Positions 23,665 to 35,880 of a stretch of 64,000 nt of DNA are shown piece after piece (the stretch's first letter is position 1; each line of letters opens with the position of its first letter). Source of the DNA: Triplophysa rosa (taxonomy: Eukaryota > Chordata > Actinopteri > Cypriniformes > Nemacheilidae); assembly GCF_024868665.1 (NCBI RefSeq), contig NC_079892.1, positions 8,134,251 to 8,198,250 on the forward strand, in the 5' to 3' direction. The notes below the pieces were generated by a model. It ran no database searches and was not told where the DNA came from. It saw only the letters and a list, made by a program, of their open reading frames with translations. A program made the translations under genes and the position numbers.

Positions 23665-25489
23665 TCAAAACAGCATGGATTGAAGGGACTTCCGAACAGT
23701 GGCCATCTCCTGTTGCTGCTGTGGAAAAAGATAAAAGCAATGGTCCTCATTCATGAAACATGCACAGAACAAAATTCTATATGAAAATAAAGTTGTTCAT
23801 GAATGTATTTAGCAATAAACTGTTGTAAATAGCCTTAATAGTATACATCACATTTCATTATTAAAAATGCTATTTAAAGCAAAGAATTGTAATACCATCC
23901 ATAAGAAATCAAAATTCTGTTGCATTAAACCCAAATACACTCACTGTGTCCATCATTATCTTTTTCTGCAGCAGGGCCATCTCCTTTTTAAGCTCCATCT
24001 GGGTGCCTTGCAGGAAAGTTTCATGGCTTTTCTCCATCTCCTCCATGTTCTGCACAAAAAAAGGAAAACCAAACTTGGTCAGCTGATCCCAAAAAATGTT
24101 GGTCTTGCTTGAAATACTTAACAATGGCTACTATAACCTTGACAAACTGCTCATAAAGCTCTTTGATGGTTTTCATTTTTTGGTTTTGCACAACTCTTGC
24201 CTGCTGGAAGAGCTTCTGCTGCTGGCGAAACAAATTCTGCAAAAGGAGGAATTATAAAGTTCAAAGGAAACATGTCAGGCATTTACATCAGTTAGTTTCC
24301 CCAACAAGTTGCATTATATTTTTTGTGAGGACTGATCATCCTGATCGCAAGCAGCAACTTGGAAACTATATTTTAAGGAGATCCATATATAACTCACATG
24401 CCATGCATATATTATTTACAGTTGACTGAATGTCCATCACTTACATTCAGCTTTTCCTCTTGTTCTTCTGATTTCTGAACATCAGTCTCCCACTGCTGAA
24501 GCACACAGAGGACCTGCTGAGAATACTCTTGTGTCAGCTTCTGCCTGTAGAAAACAAAACGTTTTTTTTTAGCTTACTGCACATAACAGTTCAGGTACAT
24601 GTGCAATTTTATATGCTTGTTCAGTAACCTCTGATTCTGCTGGGTTTTCCACATTTGCTCCATTTTCTGTGTCGTGCCCTTTAAAGAATTTTTGGTAAGA
24701 ACCTCCAAGCGTTTCCTTTTGGTCTGCATGGCTTTGTTGATGTCCGCTATGTGTTTATCAGTGCAAAACAGCATTGTATTCATTTAGCAAATATAAAAAT
24801 AATTAATGCATTTTGTATTAAAATAAATATTACATTTATTTATTTAATTTAATTATTACTATATTAAATGTGGTCAAAATATTTCATATTTACTTCACTT
24901 ACCACCAAATCTTTCCAGCATTGTTTGAACCTCATTCCTGAAATCAAACAAGCATTCCCAGCAAATGTTTCTGTTTATGTCTATTCCGAGAAATTGATAT
25001 GTAATGTTAACCAGTTACATATATAAAGTCTTATACTCACCCCACACCTACATTCAGGTCATCATTATCAAACGTATCTGCCGATCGTTTCTTGGCCACC
25101 TTGTCAATGATGGGAGTTTCTAATGCATTAAAATGTGAATTACGGGGGAGGTTAATAAAGTAAGCAAACATACTTCACACTCCCATGATTTCTAAAACAC
25201 TAAACTTTTATAATTTATTTTCAATATAAATCACCTGCAGAATGAACACATTGAATTATCATGCAATACCATGATATATCCATCAGATGTCAGTACTGTA
25301 CAATGGTTATGCAAGAATAATAGTATTTTAGGAAGCAAAATACACAAACACATGCACACCATCTCGTGTATCGTCGTCAGATCCGCTCAGCTCTTTCTTC
25401 TCATCTGTGCTGAAGTCAAAAGTCTTCAAGTCTGCAGAGCTGTCTGTGTGTTTGATCTTCTTGTTCTGTTTCCTCCCTGATGCGGCCAT
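23665..25489 (-). CDS. sycp3: Synaptonemal complex protein 3
   Basis: Eight coding exons (minus): 25489-25360, 25119-25041, 24937-24903, 24746-24629, 24544-24445, 24236-24138, 24049-23945, 23718-23665; 239 residues (human 236). The protein starts [11 protein letters not shown], has an acidic patch ([12 protein letters not shown]) and then the Cor1/XLR/SYCP3 coiled coil ([71 protein letters not shown]), ending in the family's conserved tail [13 protein letters not shown]3 builds the lateral/axial elements of meiotic chromosomes, so expression should be confined to germ cells. A 5' untranslated exon ends at 25801 (donor gtaagtgatt), and the next exon begins at 25556. The last exon's acceptor is a cagcag tandem (NAGNAG), which could add or drop one Gln. 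Confidence 0.96.
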
Positions 25490-25958
25490 TGTCCCGATTT
25501 ATGAATATTTGATAATAGCCTTTTCCAAATTATTCACTTAAATCGCAAATCTTCACCTGGTATTGTTCAGAATACAAAAACAATAAATCAGTTGCAGAGT
25601 TTATTCTCGTGATATTTGTCAACTTATTAACTGTAAATTATATTTCACTAATTTGCATCCTCCACCACATTAATAATGACGCCATCAATAATAAAATGTT
25701 TCATTCTCAAACTAAAACAATATTTTATTTTTCCAAAACAGACTCACAGTTATCTATCTCATGTGTAAGAATCTCCAGAGAATCACTTACCAGACGATCT
25801 CACTCTTAACTCGCCACAAAAGCATTTAATGCACATAAATCAACGCAAAATGTAATTACTTTAACCGATTATTCTCAAACTGTAACTAATTTGAGAAAAC
25901 TATTAAGAGACCATAAAACTGCTGGGGTCCGTTTGTACGTCAGTTCGTACTCAAGCGA

Positions 25959-25986
25959 TTTTCCCGCCGTTTCAAGCCAGCACGTG
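25959..25986 (-). promoter_or_regulatory. E2F site plus CACGTG E-box upstream of sycp3
   Basis: TTTTCCCGCC at 25959-25968 and CACGTG at 25981-25986 lie about 160-185 bp upstream of the donor of the untranslated first exon (25801). E2F6 and MGA/MAX (PRC1.6) are known to silence germline genes through this pair of motifs; its use here is inferred. Confidence 0.45.
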
Positions 25987-25989
25987 AGG

Positions 25990-26466
25990 AGGATCTCACG
26001 TTAAAGGCTCAGAAAATAGTACTTTCAAGACGCACTTTATAGCGAAAATATTGCCTTTAACAATAACATAATTTATTCGTGAAATTATTCGATTTAACCC
26101 AAAGCAAATATTTTTTATTTGTGGTGTAATCTATTACAATCTATTCGCGAAATAATTAAATTCAACCAAAGTTAAAAAGCAAAGAATTCAATATTCCTTA
26201 TTTGTTACAATTACTTACATTTATTGTAGCCCACAGTGAGTAAAGAAAAAAATAGTTCTCTACGTCATATTATTGTATCACATAGAATATACAGTATAAA
26301 AAAACGTTTCTTAAATAAGAGAAAAATACAAAATTGTCAGGTTCAAAAACCAAATATCAAACCTTGTGAGGATCTCAGCGCATGACACTGATTTGATATA
26401 TTTTGATACGTGAGAAGTGTTCATTCCATTTCTTCTGTGTCTACAGGCAGATCACTTTTACGCATA
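25990..26466. other. Intergenic AT-rich DNA between sycp3 and actr6
   Basis: Very AT-rich, with no coding exon. It includes the sycp3 upstream region and the 3' UTR of actr6, which ends at 26467. Confidence 0.5.
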
Positions 26467-28831
26467 TTAAATATCAAACTTTTCCTCGCATATATAATGT
26501 CCATTTTCCTCATAATCTTCTCGTGTGACCACCATCTCTTCAAAGTCAGGGTTTTCTGCCAACAGCTTGCCTCCTTCCCACGAATAGCAAATAGGGCTGA
26601 GTATAGAAATCAAATATTAAGTCAGCGATTATTACCATAAACAAAAATGTTACTTCACATTATTTTCACAAGCATACTTTTGTGGCAGGTGAACAGACAC
26701 TTGATATTCTACAGGAGCGAGTGCACGGACTTCTTTGTAAACGCGATCCCTGAATCCCGGGAACAGGGTGTTGCCCCCGGTAAGAACAATGTTCTTGTAG
26801 AGATGAGGCTGCATCTCTGGACACAAAGACAAAGATTAAAATAATTTCACCCACATACACTTGCTATGTAATCGAGGTAAATAAACCATACTACCCTCTG
26901 GCATTTTGTTGATGGAGTCGACCAAAGCCTCCGGAATGCCCATCTCCTGAATGCCAATGTCCGACGGGTGAAAAAGCATCTCTGGGACAGCAAACCTCTC
27001 ATTGTTGAGCCGCAAAATCTGCTCGCTAGACTTATATTTGCCAGTGAAATTCATCTCCTCTCGAGGCTATAGAACAATTAAAGAAAATGCTGGTTAGGAT
27101 TTATAACATTGAAGGTTGTAAGGAGTAATAATTAGGTTTAAACGCCTTAAATGCAGATCTACTAACAAGGCAAATCTTAAATGCTCTTTGACACTTGGTC
27201 AAGAGTGCTGTGTAACTGAACTTGTACGCTAACCTTGCAAAATCCCTTTTTGATAGAGCTGAAATCCGGCAGCACATAATCTCTCATCACTGTATTATCT
27301 TCTCCTTTTAATCTGTTAGATTGGACAAATTATATACAGTTTACTGATAGATCCTTCAGCATTCGTCTATTTTCCTTGTGCAATGAAAGGCTAATGCAAC
27401 TTTGTGCTGGACACTTACTGTGCAATATCCACATCTTTGTAGAAGTCTTGTGAAACATAACACACATCTTCCTTAGCTTGATTGATCACATGGGTTTCAT
27501 CCATTACATGCAACTGTCTTAAAACAAATCACATATCCACAAGTTTAAGAGACATCATTTAGTAGACAAGGTGGTCTCATATAATAAAGATCCAAATATG
27601 GTGCTCCATAAAGCCATTCTCATAACTTTATTTTTTCCACAAATCTAATTCATAATTTGATTGAACAGAGAAAAAAACTGAGCTACATCAAAGTCTTTAC
27701 CTGTATGAAATAATCTCTTTCAAATGATTGGTGAGCAGTTTTCCCCCTACATTCATTCTAGGAATAACAGAAGGCATGTAAAATTAAATAAAATGATTAT
27801 CAGTGCTTATTAACCTTTTAGACTTAAAATGAATCTGGCAATTTACCTGCAAATCCCTTCTTTCATCTTTCTTCCCCTGCAATAAGGGACAATGTGTGTG
27901 AAGGAGAAACCACTGTCCACCACAATACAGCACAGCTCAGAGTTATTCTCATGGAAGTATTGATGGGCACTCAAAGATCCAGCTGCAACAGAACATCAGC
28001 ACATCACAATACTGAATTTATTTACAATCTCATCATGTTTAATTCTAATAAAAAAAATACTAATACTGTGAACTGACCGTTACTTCTGAGGGCTGCCTGG
28101 AACTGATATTCCTCAAACAGAATCTCATTCATGGATTCTTGAATTGAGGTGAAATTAAAGTAAGGCTCTGTTATCACAATGCTGGTATCAGCAAAGTCCA
28201 CCTGTGAATCAAAGCATGCCATATATTGAATTTATATGACTGGAAAAAGCTACCATTTGGTCCATTTTATGCTTGCAGGTACCTTAAACATCTCCTTTCC
28301 AAACAGGTGATCCCATACTTTGCGTTGCACATCCCAATTTACAAGATACCCCTGAACAGATGCAAAAGAGTGTACATTTTATGTGAATATAAATGTGAAG
28401 CTCAAATTTAATCCTAAAGATCCTTTCCCGATTTTGCATGGCTCCAAAACCTTTTAACAGAAAATACATTTTTGTTGTACAGCAGAGGCACAAGTATAGT
28501 AATATGGGGGATAAGATATAAAATAATCTTCCACAATTACATGTACAAACAATACCTTTTGAAAAGGAAGTATATAGAAGAGTCCGGACGGGTCTTTGAT
28601 TTCATCCAACTGATTGGCTGTGAAAGTTTTCAGTCTGGACGTCTTTGAACGGAACTGACAATTTGGAATAACACTAAAGAAAGCAAAACGGTATGTGAAC
28701 ATCAGGAACAACTTTATACAGATGGTATTCACTAAATGGTACAACTATATTAAAGCTCTTTACCTGACTTTCTCATGGCTGTATCCGATTTTAGCAAAGT
28801 ACGCACCGTTGTCCAAAACGAGCGTTGACAT
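26467..28831 (-). CDS. actr6: Actin-related protein 6
   Basis: Eleven exons (minus): 28831-28764, 28673-28556, 28351-28283, 28201-28078, 27982-27847, 27757-27701, 27517-27419, 27312-27234, 27066-26895, 26816-26678, 26596-26467; 396 residues, the same length as human ARP6. The actin fold is clear: MSTLVLDNGAYFAKIGYS (phosphate loop 1), DPSGLFYILPFQKGYLVNWD, ITEPYFNFTSIQ, CCIVVDSGFSFTHIVPY (phosphate loop 2), NVGGKLLTNHLKEIISYR, IVLTGGNTLFPGFRDR and the tail EENGHYICEEKFDI. ARP6 is a subunit of the SRCAP (yeast SWR1) complex that deposits histone H2A.Z, and it acts in the nucleus. The neighbour gtse1 ends about 530 bp upstream on the same strand. Confidence 0.96.
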
Positions 28832-29358
28832 GTTTACACTACAGTAGCTCAAACGCAGTGGTTGAAATGGCTTAGTAATAGGATTTCTTACTGCCAAAAT
28901 TGTAAAATATAATTTACCAAACAAGCTTCATTTTGAATGAGTTTGTCTATGAGAAACACTGCATTTGCAAAGATGTGCATGCCGCTCACGAGTCTTACTC
29001 TACAGCAGACTGCTGTCTGAAAACACACAATGAGTGAATACCGCCACCTAACGTACAGGAGTGTATAATCAAGCGTGGCATAGCCGATCAAAAATAAATT
29101 AAAATAAAACAGCATCGACTGCATTGTAAATGTAAGAAATTTATTTGTACCTTTGAGAGGGTCAAGAATAATTCTAAAATTATGCAGAGAACAATAATGA
29201 AATACAATCATAGTAGGACTGACAACACATAAAAACATCACAATAAAGGCTAAAGCACAGCAGCATTCTATGTCTCACTTTAAATTAATTTCATCAGTAT
29301 GTGAAATGTTCCAGTTTTAGTTTTTAATAGCACAGTTCACAGTCATTCTGCAGGTCCT
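28832..29358. other. actr6 5' flank and gtse1 3' UTR
   Basis: About 530 bp between the actr6 start and the gtse1 stop. It contains a minus-strand AATAAA (TTTATT at about 29140) that may end gtse1 transcripts, and the actr6 promoter. No coding exon is visible. Confidence 0.5.
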
Positions 29359-32300
29359 TTAAAATGACAAATCAGAAAAGTCAATCAGAAGAGATTCATT
29401 CTCAGTATTTTCCTTGTCTTCTGGACTCCACTTGATAAGAGGTGAGCTCAGGTCAATTAACTGCACGGGAAAGGGGATAAAAATCATAAATGTAAAATAA
29501 CACAATCGATGAATAGCCTGGTAAATATCCTGGTTAATGCTCTTTATACTCACCTGTCCTCCCCAGGGCTTTGTTGTGGAAGTTTTGAGCAGGTCTGGGG
29601 TATTCGAGAGATCAATTAGCAGCTTCTCTTTTGGTCCAAGTACTGGTGCAGGTGCATCCACGAGCAAAACCTATCAATGCAACATTCACAGATCTGTTAT
29701 GTCTGTGTACGATCATTTGTAATGATAAGCAACTAATCAGTAATCATGAAATGTATCACCACAAACTGATGTGATGGACGCGTCTATTTTCACTTCCTAT
29801 CTGGAATTTAGATGACAATTCAAAGGCACCCTTAGATTTTAAAGAGAGATTTAACGTATTCACCTCTTTAACATCCTGTTTCTCTGTAATCCACTGGTGG
29901 TCGTCTTTGATTTCCTTGGTGTCTGGAAGTGTTGGGGGTTCCATGCTGATCTGAGGAGGTTCTGGGACACACGAGGAAGGTTCTGGATCACAAGAGGAAG
30001 GCTCCGGATCACACGAGGAAGGTTCAGAGGAATTCTCCACAACTGCTGGCTCACAGGCAGGAGGTTCCTCAGTCTCATCCTCCAAACTGAACAGCAGAGA
30101 ACAGGGTTGCAGATTAGCCAGAGGGCACATCTCCTCAGTGGACTCTGGGGCTTCCTTGCAGTCTTGATTCTCACCCTTCTTCATCATGTTACCTGGACTG
30201 TACAAATAATGTCAGATTACATCATCATATAAAACGGTTTTGCAATTTGCTATTCAAGTAATAAGTAACATTTGAGCAAATGAAGTATAAAATAAATGAA
30301 AACCTTAGATGAGTGGCCCCTTGGCCCAAGGCTGATGGGAGCAACGTGTTCATGGTAGGTTTGCTGAGGCGAGACACACTTTTAGGGGTAAGCGCAGGGA
30401 TACCAGATGTACGGCGGTTTGCTGGGGTAGGAAGAGCAGAGGGTCTCCGCAGTTTACTGCCCACAGCCGAAGGCGTCATGAGTCCCACAGGGGCAGGAAC
30501 AGCTAGATTATCAGGAACACTACAGAAAGATGTACTGGTTAGAAAAACATATCAAAATAATTAGAATGTTGCAGTTTTGCAAATTGTAATGTTACCTCTC
30601 CACACTGCATGCAGACAATAATTTTTTTGGCTTCATGATACGTGGAACATCAGGCGAGGAGGAAACTAAGAAAAAAAATCAGATAAAAGACCTCAAGACT
30701 TGCAATGCAATGATGCCCAAATACATCCAGTTTCATCCAATCAGAAGAATAAATACAAAATAAGAAAGTAAGACTATATGAAATGCATTTTGTGTGAGAA
30801 AAACTAACATGAGTAAGGTTTTCTCACCCTCTGATCTACGGACACCCTTCAGGTAGTTTATGGGTGTTGGTACCACTGGGGCCTTGAGTTTGGGGTTACC
30901 CCTAACAGCAATTCCAAGTTTAGCAGCGGATGCAGTGGAAGTCGCCTTTTCCAATGTAATCTTTGCAGGGGTCTGGAGCTGAGGAGGTGGCACTGGATCT
31001 GCTTTTTTAATAGATGTGGCTTTGACAGGTCTGGGGAGGAGTTCTGAGCCCCTTCTTCCTTGTGTGGAGATGGAAGTTCGCCTACTGACGGGAGGCTCTG
31101 GGTCTCTGGTAACGACAGAAGATTTGCGTCCAGAACTTGGCAATCTGCTCACATGGCTGTCAGAACGGCCATTGATGCTGTTGACGCTGGAGTTCAAAGA
31201 TGAATTGAGTTTGGCTGGTGAGAGAAAGAGAGTCAAGTTAACAAACATGACCAACAGATGGCAGCAGGTAGCTGAGATAGCTCACCCAAAAATGAGAATT
31301 CTTTCTTCATTTAATATTTATCATGTCTTTCCAAACATGTTTGATTTTCTTTCTTCTGCAGAAGACAATAAATATATTTTGAAGAATGTTGGCATCTAGC
31401 ACAGGTCCCCATTGACACAAAACTTCAATCTTACAATCTTCATTTGTGTCCTACAGAAGAAAGAGTCATTTACAGTTTGACATGATGGTGAATAAATGAT
31501 GACAGAATAATTATTTTTAGGTGAACTATCCCTTAAAGACACTATGGTCTTGGCACACATAAGTTAAACAGCTCATAAAGTGGTTTAATGGGATAGTTCA
31601 CCCAAAAATGAAAATTCAGTCATCATTTACTCACGCTCAAGTGGTTTCAAACCTGTATACATTTCTTTGTTCTGCTGAACACAAAAAGAGATATTTTGAG
31701 GAATTTAGGAACACAAACAGTTCTGGGGCACCTTTGACAACCATTTAATTTTTCTTTGTGTTCTTCAGAAAAAGAAGTAATTTATACATGTATGAAATTA
31801 CATGAGGGTGAGTAAATGATGACAGAGTTTTCATTTTTGGGTGAACTGTCCCTTTAAGTTGGAAAGAACAAAGTTGAATTGAAATGACCAAAAAGGACAC
31901 CTTTGCCTCCTGGAGAGACGGTTAGACTAGAATTAATGCTGGACACAGATGAGGAAGATGATGATGTGTTTCTCCTCCGGTCCACAACTCTGGAGTTCTG
32001 AATTGAAGGAGCTTTAAGCCCAGATGGTGCTCGCAACTCTGTCTGAATGATTATGAAGAAAAATGTCTGACGAGTTATAAATCTCAGTTTGTTAAACTTG
32101 AAAATCATTTGCAATAATATTATAGTTATAAGTATAGAGAACGGTAAGAGAACAAGGGTTTTACCTTGGTCCGAGTTGGAATGCTACTTTTTCCAGGCAA
32201 ACTAGTGTTAAAAGAGGAATCACTGACATCAGAAGCAACACTGGTGGTATCAGAGAGAATATCTTCAGAAGACCCTGCTCTGCTTGTGTTTCTACAGACA

Positions 32301-33507
32301 GGGCTGCGTTTCAGCCCAAAATTACCCTAAAAGATAATGAGAAGACAACGTGAAATACCTTACTAAAGCATTTCCTACAAAAAAGGAACCTGAAGAACAT
32401 TGCCATACTTTGCTTGGAGGAGGAAGTCTAGTTTTGGTCGCCGATGGTAGTTTTGTGCTGGAAGAAAGTCGTGAACTGCTCTGGGCCGTGGGTTTGCTTG
32501 GTAACACCCCATTACTGGCCACAAGAGCTTTGTTTCGACTACTCATCTTAGATTGCGTCACGGCAGGCCTGACCGGACTTGAGGTACTGAGACGTGGCTT
32601 TCCAAACCCAGCTGGGCCGCCGGCTTTCAGCATGCGCTTCTGAAAAGCGGGCGGGAGCCGTTTCATGGGGCTGTCCTGAATCAGAAAGGTCTCTCGTTTG
32701 ATGGGACTGAGAACATAAGCTGGCTTGCTGAACAAGCGCAGTTTGGTAGTCGAGTCCTCCTCGAAGGCTTCAATGTCCTCTGCTTGGGACGAGGAAACCA
32801 CGCTGTTCTCTACTACAGAGTCGGCGATGGTTTGTTCCAGGTGGCTGGCGACCAGAAGTGCTTCTTTGCAGATTTCTTCAAACTTCTCCCCTGTGAGCGG
32901 ACTCCAGCTGGGCTCTTCTCCCAGAGATTGGCCACTGCTTAAGCGGTCTTTCACGTGGACCTCTACTCCGTGGGAAATGCATTTCTCTTTGTGACTGACT
33001 GGACCTACGAAGACCTCGTCCTCAATGTTGTCTTCATCTCCTTTGGCGCTTTGAAAAGGCATGTTTGTTCGAATTTATATAAATGTTTGGTTAACTTCAT
33101 AACATATATTTTTCTTTATCAATTAATAAATTGTTTTTTGCTGTTATGACAATTCACTTTAATATCTAGCTTCAGTATCACACAAAAATACCTATATATT
33201 TTGTAACAACATATCTGGTTCATGTTGAAATTGGCATTGTGACACTGTGTTAAACTGAACGTTAGTTTGATTAAACGTGTCAATGTGAGGATTAAAAAAA
33301 TCACTGAAAACAAACCTTGATGGTGAAAGTGAAATGTCGAAGTCAAATTTCTCCTCAGCCAGTGAAACAAAATCTAGAAGTGAAACAACCACAACAAATG
33401 CAGAACACGGGCCATGAGACCGTTCATTTTCACAACTTTATAAGCCAAGTTAATAGCAACGTTTGACTGCCTGTGAAATATTTACCACTGCGAGTAAGCG
33501 ATGCCAT
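29359..33507 (-). CDS. gtse1: G2 and S phase-expressed protein 1
   Basis: Eleven exons (minus): 33507-33486, 33373-33316, 33048-32409, 32326-32165, 32042-31901, 31214-30828, 30665-30596, 30519-30304, 30197-29864, 29670-29554, 29460-29359; 749 residues (human 739). The N-terminal GTSE1 domain is clear (LAEEKFDFDISLSPS, DEVFVGPVSHKEKC, SPLTGEKFEEICKEA, IKRETFLIQDSPMKRL). The long disordered middle carries two SxIP-type EB1-binding motifs (KSSIPTRTK, RTSGIPALTPK). The C-terminus has repeated LIDLS-type clathrin-binding motifs (LLIDLSNTPDL, QLIDLSSPLI, LLIDFSDLSF). GTSE1 is a mitotic microtubule-plus-end and clathrin-binding protein that stabilises spindle microtubules and restrains p53. Exon 9 contains three 21-bp tandem repeats encoding EPSSCDP. 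Intron 5 holds two Angel-like MITEs head to tail. Confidence 0.95.
29958..30020 (-). repeat. 21-bp tandem repeat in gtse1 exon 9
   Basis: Three imperfect 21-bp units at 29958, 29979 and 30000 encode EPSSC(D/V)P three times, in frame, within an acidic Pro-rich segment. Confidence 0.85.
31270..31536. mobile_element. Angel-like MITE in gtse1 intron 5 (first of a pair)
   Basis: Ends gatagctcacccaaaaatg and aggtgaactatcccttaa. Confidence 0.75.
31585..31857. mobile_element. Angel-like MITE in gtse1 intron 5 (second of a pair)
   Basis: TTAA at both ends; gggatagttcacccaaaaat ... gggtgaactgtccc. It begins about 50 bp after the first copy. Confidence 0.85.
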
Positions 33508-33911
33508 CTTCAACAGCCAGGAAAACAAATGGAGGCCTGTTAACGTCAGTTTACGTGTTAAAACGTTTAAAACATTCGAGTAACATCAGCACGTAAGGGC
33601 AATTTAAAATCTTAACAAATCTAATATCTTTCTGTAAAGCATTTTTATCTTACGTTAGCCATACCAATGCATAAAGATGAACATGAAAGACGAGTTCGTG
33701 CTTCTCATATGGTTTATGCGCCGATTCAATGCCAGTTTATAAACAAAACCGATATCAACAAACAGGCACGGTCAATCATACTCACACTGCTTGTCTGTTA
33801 GAGTCGGACGATTATACTTTTTTTATTTTAGTGTTGTCTAGTCAAAGTGGGGAAACCTGCACTGGCGATGGCGGACTGTTTCCTCATTTCAAATTTCGTG
33901 AACAGGCTGAT

Positions 33912-33982
33912 TTCGAAGAACACGTGACCTGAATGCTGCAACGGGATTGGTGGAGGATCTCTCTCTCGGTTTATTTGGCGGG
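33912..33982 (-). promoter_or_regulatory. CHR, CCAAT and E2F-like sites upstream of gtse1
   Basis: TTCGAA (33912-33917), an inverted CCAAT (ATTGG, 33946-33950) and TTTGGCGGG (33974-33982) lie 400-480 bp upstream of the gtse1 start. CCAAT about 30 bp before a CHR is the usual layout of DREAM/MuvB-controlled G2/M promoters, which suits gtse1. The transcription start has not been located. Confidence 0.35.
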
Positions 33983-34938
33983 TCGCAACCAACTCATTAC
34001 GGTGCATACCGCCACCTACTGCACTGGTATATGCAACTTCAGAGCTTTATATACTTATCAAAAAAAGAGGAAGACTCGAAAAATAAGAAATCCCGCTATA
34101 TTCCGATATAGCCCGAATCTTTAAGGAAGATAAATAGTTCTTTACTACACTCTCACTTTTCTCACCCGTCCCCAAAATCCCTTTCAAACTCCATTCTTGT
34201 CCCAACTCATATATCTTCTTTTAAATATTTCCCTTTCTGAGTTATTTTACACATCATGCTCCACATTTTTTTGAACATTACAGTCTTCACATTTATCTGA
34301 CGTGCACTTTCCAATTCAAAACATGGTTGATTTCAACCCAGTGTGTCCTAATCTTAATCTTGATTAAATCAATTCTTCTCTTCTACATTTCCCTTTAAAT
34401 GCCTTGACCTTGATCGACTTTTGAATATTATAATAGTGTCTCCCTTTGTTATCTATATCCCATTTTCCTTGTCTTGCTTCTCTCACTGCATGCTGTTTTT
34501 ATTAATGACTTGTCCTCGCCTTTCCCAAATTTTCATGATTTCCTCATTCTTTATTTTTAGTGCATTTTTTGCAGTCAAATCACATTGCCCTGTACACCAA
34601 CATGAGTTGGGACCCAACAAAATTGTACATTAATTCCAAGTCTCTCTATTCTTGGCATTATCGTGAATATTTATTTTAATAGGTCATCTCGTGCTGTTTC
34701 ATTTGAATCCAAGCTACTAAGTGCTGCAGTAGAGTCCGAACAAATGATTGCTATTTGAGGATTTACTTCTTCTACCCATTGTAATCCTAGGATTATATAC
34801 CACTTCTGCTGTATATACAAATAAATAGATTATCATTAATTCTTTTGCAAAAAGTCATCTCAAACTCTGGTACTGTATATAAACTCCTACTCCCACATGA
34901 TTGTTATTTGAATCTTTAGACCCATCAGTGAATATTAG

Positions 34939-35144
34939 TGGTTTCCCGGACAGGAATTATTTTAAGAGAGGACTAGGCCTTAGTTAAACTAGGATATTCA
35001 AGTCATTTTTAAAAAACATACTTTACAAAAAAACATTAGTGTGCCTCTTTAGACAAAACAAATGCACTGATATATTTTAAGATATGCCAGTGCAAGTTGT
35101 TTTCGTTAGTCTGGGACTAGGTTTAAACCCTGTCTGGGAAACCA
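34939..35144. mobile_element. MITE with GGTTTCCCGGACAGG inverted ends (copy 2)
   Basis: The left end TGGTTTCCCGGACAGG and the right end, read inverted, TGGTTTCCCAGACAGG match. The inside (gactaggcctta, atatgccagtgcaa) resembles the copy in nedd1 intron 4 at 13372. It sits where the LINE's reverse transcriptase domain should be. Confidence 0.65.
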
Positions 35145-35586
35145 CCCCTAAAAGTTTCTTTCTTTTATTGCGTTTTTACATTCATCATTCCACCATGGAA
35201 CCATTTTCTTTTTTCCATTCACTATGCATTTTGGTATACAAATAGATGCAGCATTGATAATTAAAAACGTCACATTTTTTGCACAGCTATCAACATCTCC
35301 CTCCATCTTTAAGGTTTCAATGGATTCCACACAGCATTCTCAGAATTTTTCCCATTCTGCTTTATGAAAGCACCACCTCTCGATTCTGTACCCTTCCTAC
35401 ATATGTGGTTCAAAATTAAATCAACTTAATTTCATGTAATGATCACTCCCTGTATTGATGTTGTTCAATATTTTCCTCTCACAATATTACTCATATTTCC
35501 AGAGACAAAAGTAAGATCTAAGCATGACACTGAATCTCTTGTATCTAATCTAGTACCACTTCCATCATTAACACACACAAAGTGAT

Positions 35587-35880
35587 GTGAGGCCAAGTAT
35601 GGTGTTCCATACTCAGAATTTGTGCTCTGCATTTAACCCCTCCAAGGGCGCACACACAGCACTGAGTAACAACACACACACCCAGAGCAGTGAGCAGTGC
35701 CCGGGGAGCAGTTGGGGGATCGGTGCCTTGCTCAAGGGTCTCACCTCAGCCGTGGTATTGAAGGTGGATGAGAGCGCTGATAATTCACTCCCCCCACCTA
35801 CAATCCCTGCTGGTACTGAGGCTCGAACCGGCAACTTTTGGGATACAAGTCCGAGTCTCTATTAGGCCACAACTGCGCCT
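35587..35880 (-). mobile_element. tRNA-derived SINE inserted into the LINE
   Basis: The element is flanked by a perfect 7-bp duplication AAGTGAT (35580-35586 and 35881-35887). On the minus strand it starts with a tRNA-like head containing an A-box-like TGGCCTAATAGAG and a B box GGTTCGAGCC, then a body with GGCACCGATCCCCCAACTG and CCTTGGAGGGG, a tail shared by many fish SINEs. The LINE endonuclease frame is interrupted here and resumes on the other side. Confidence 0.8.

Noticed and set aside
35613..35865. Open frames on both strands in the SINE
   Set aside because: They read through a non-coding SINE body and are not conserved protein.
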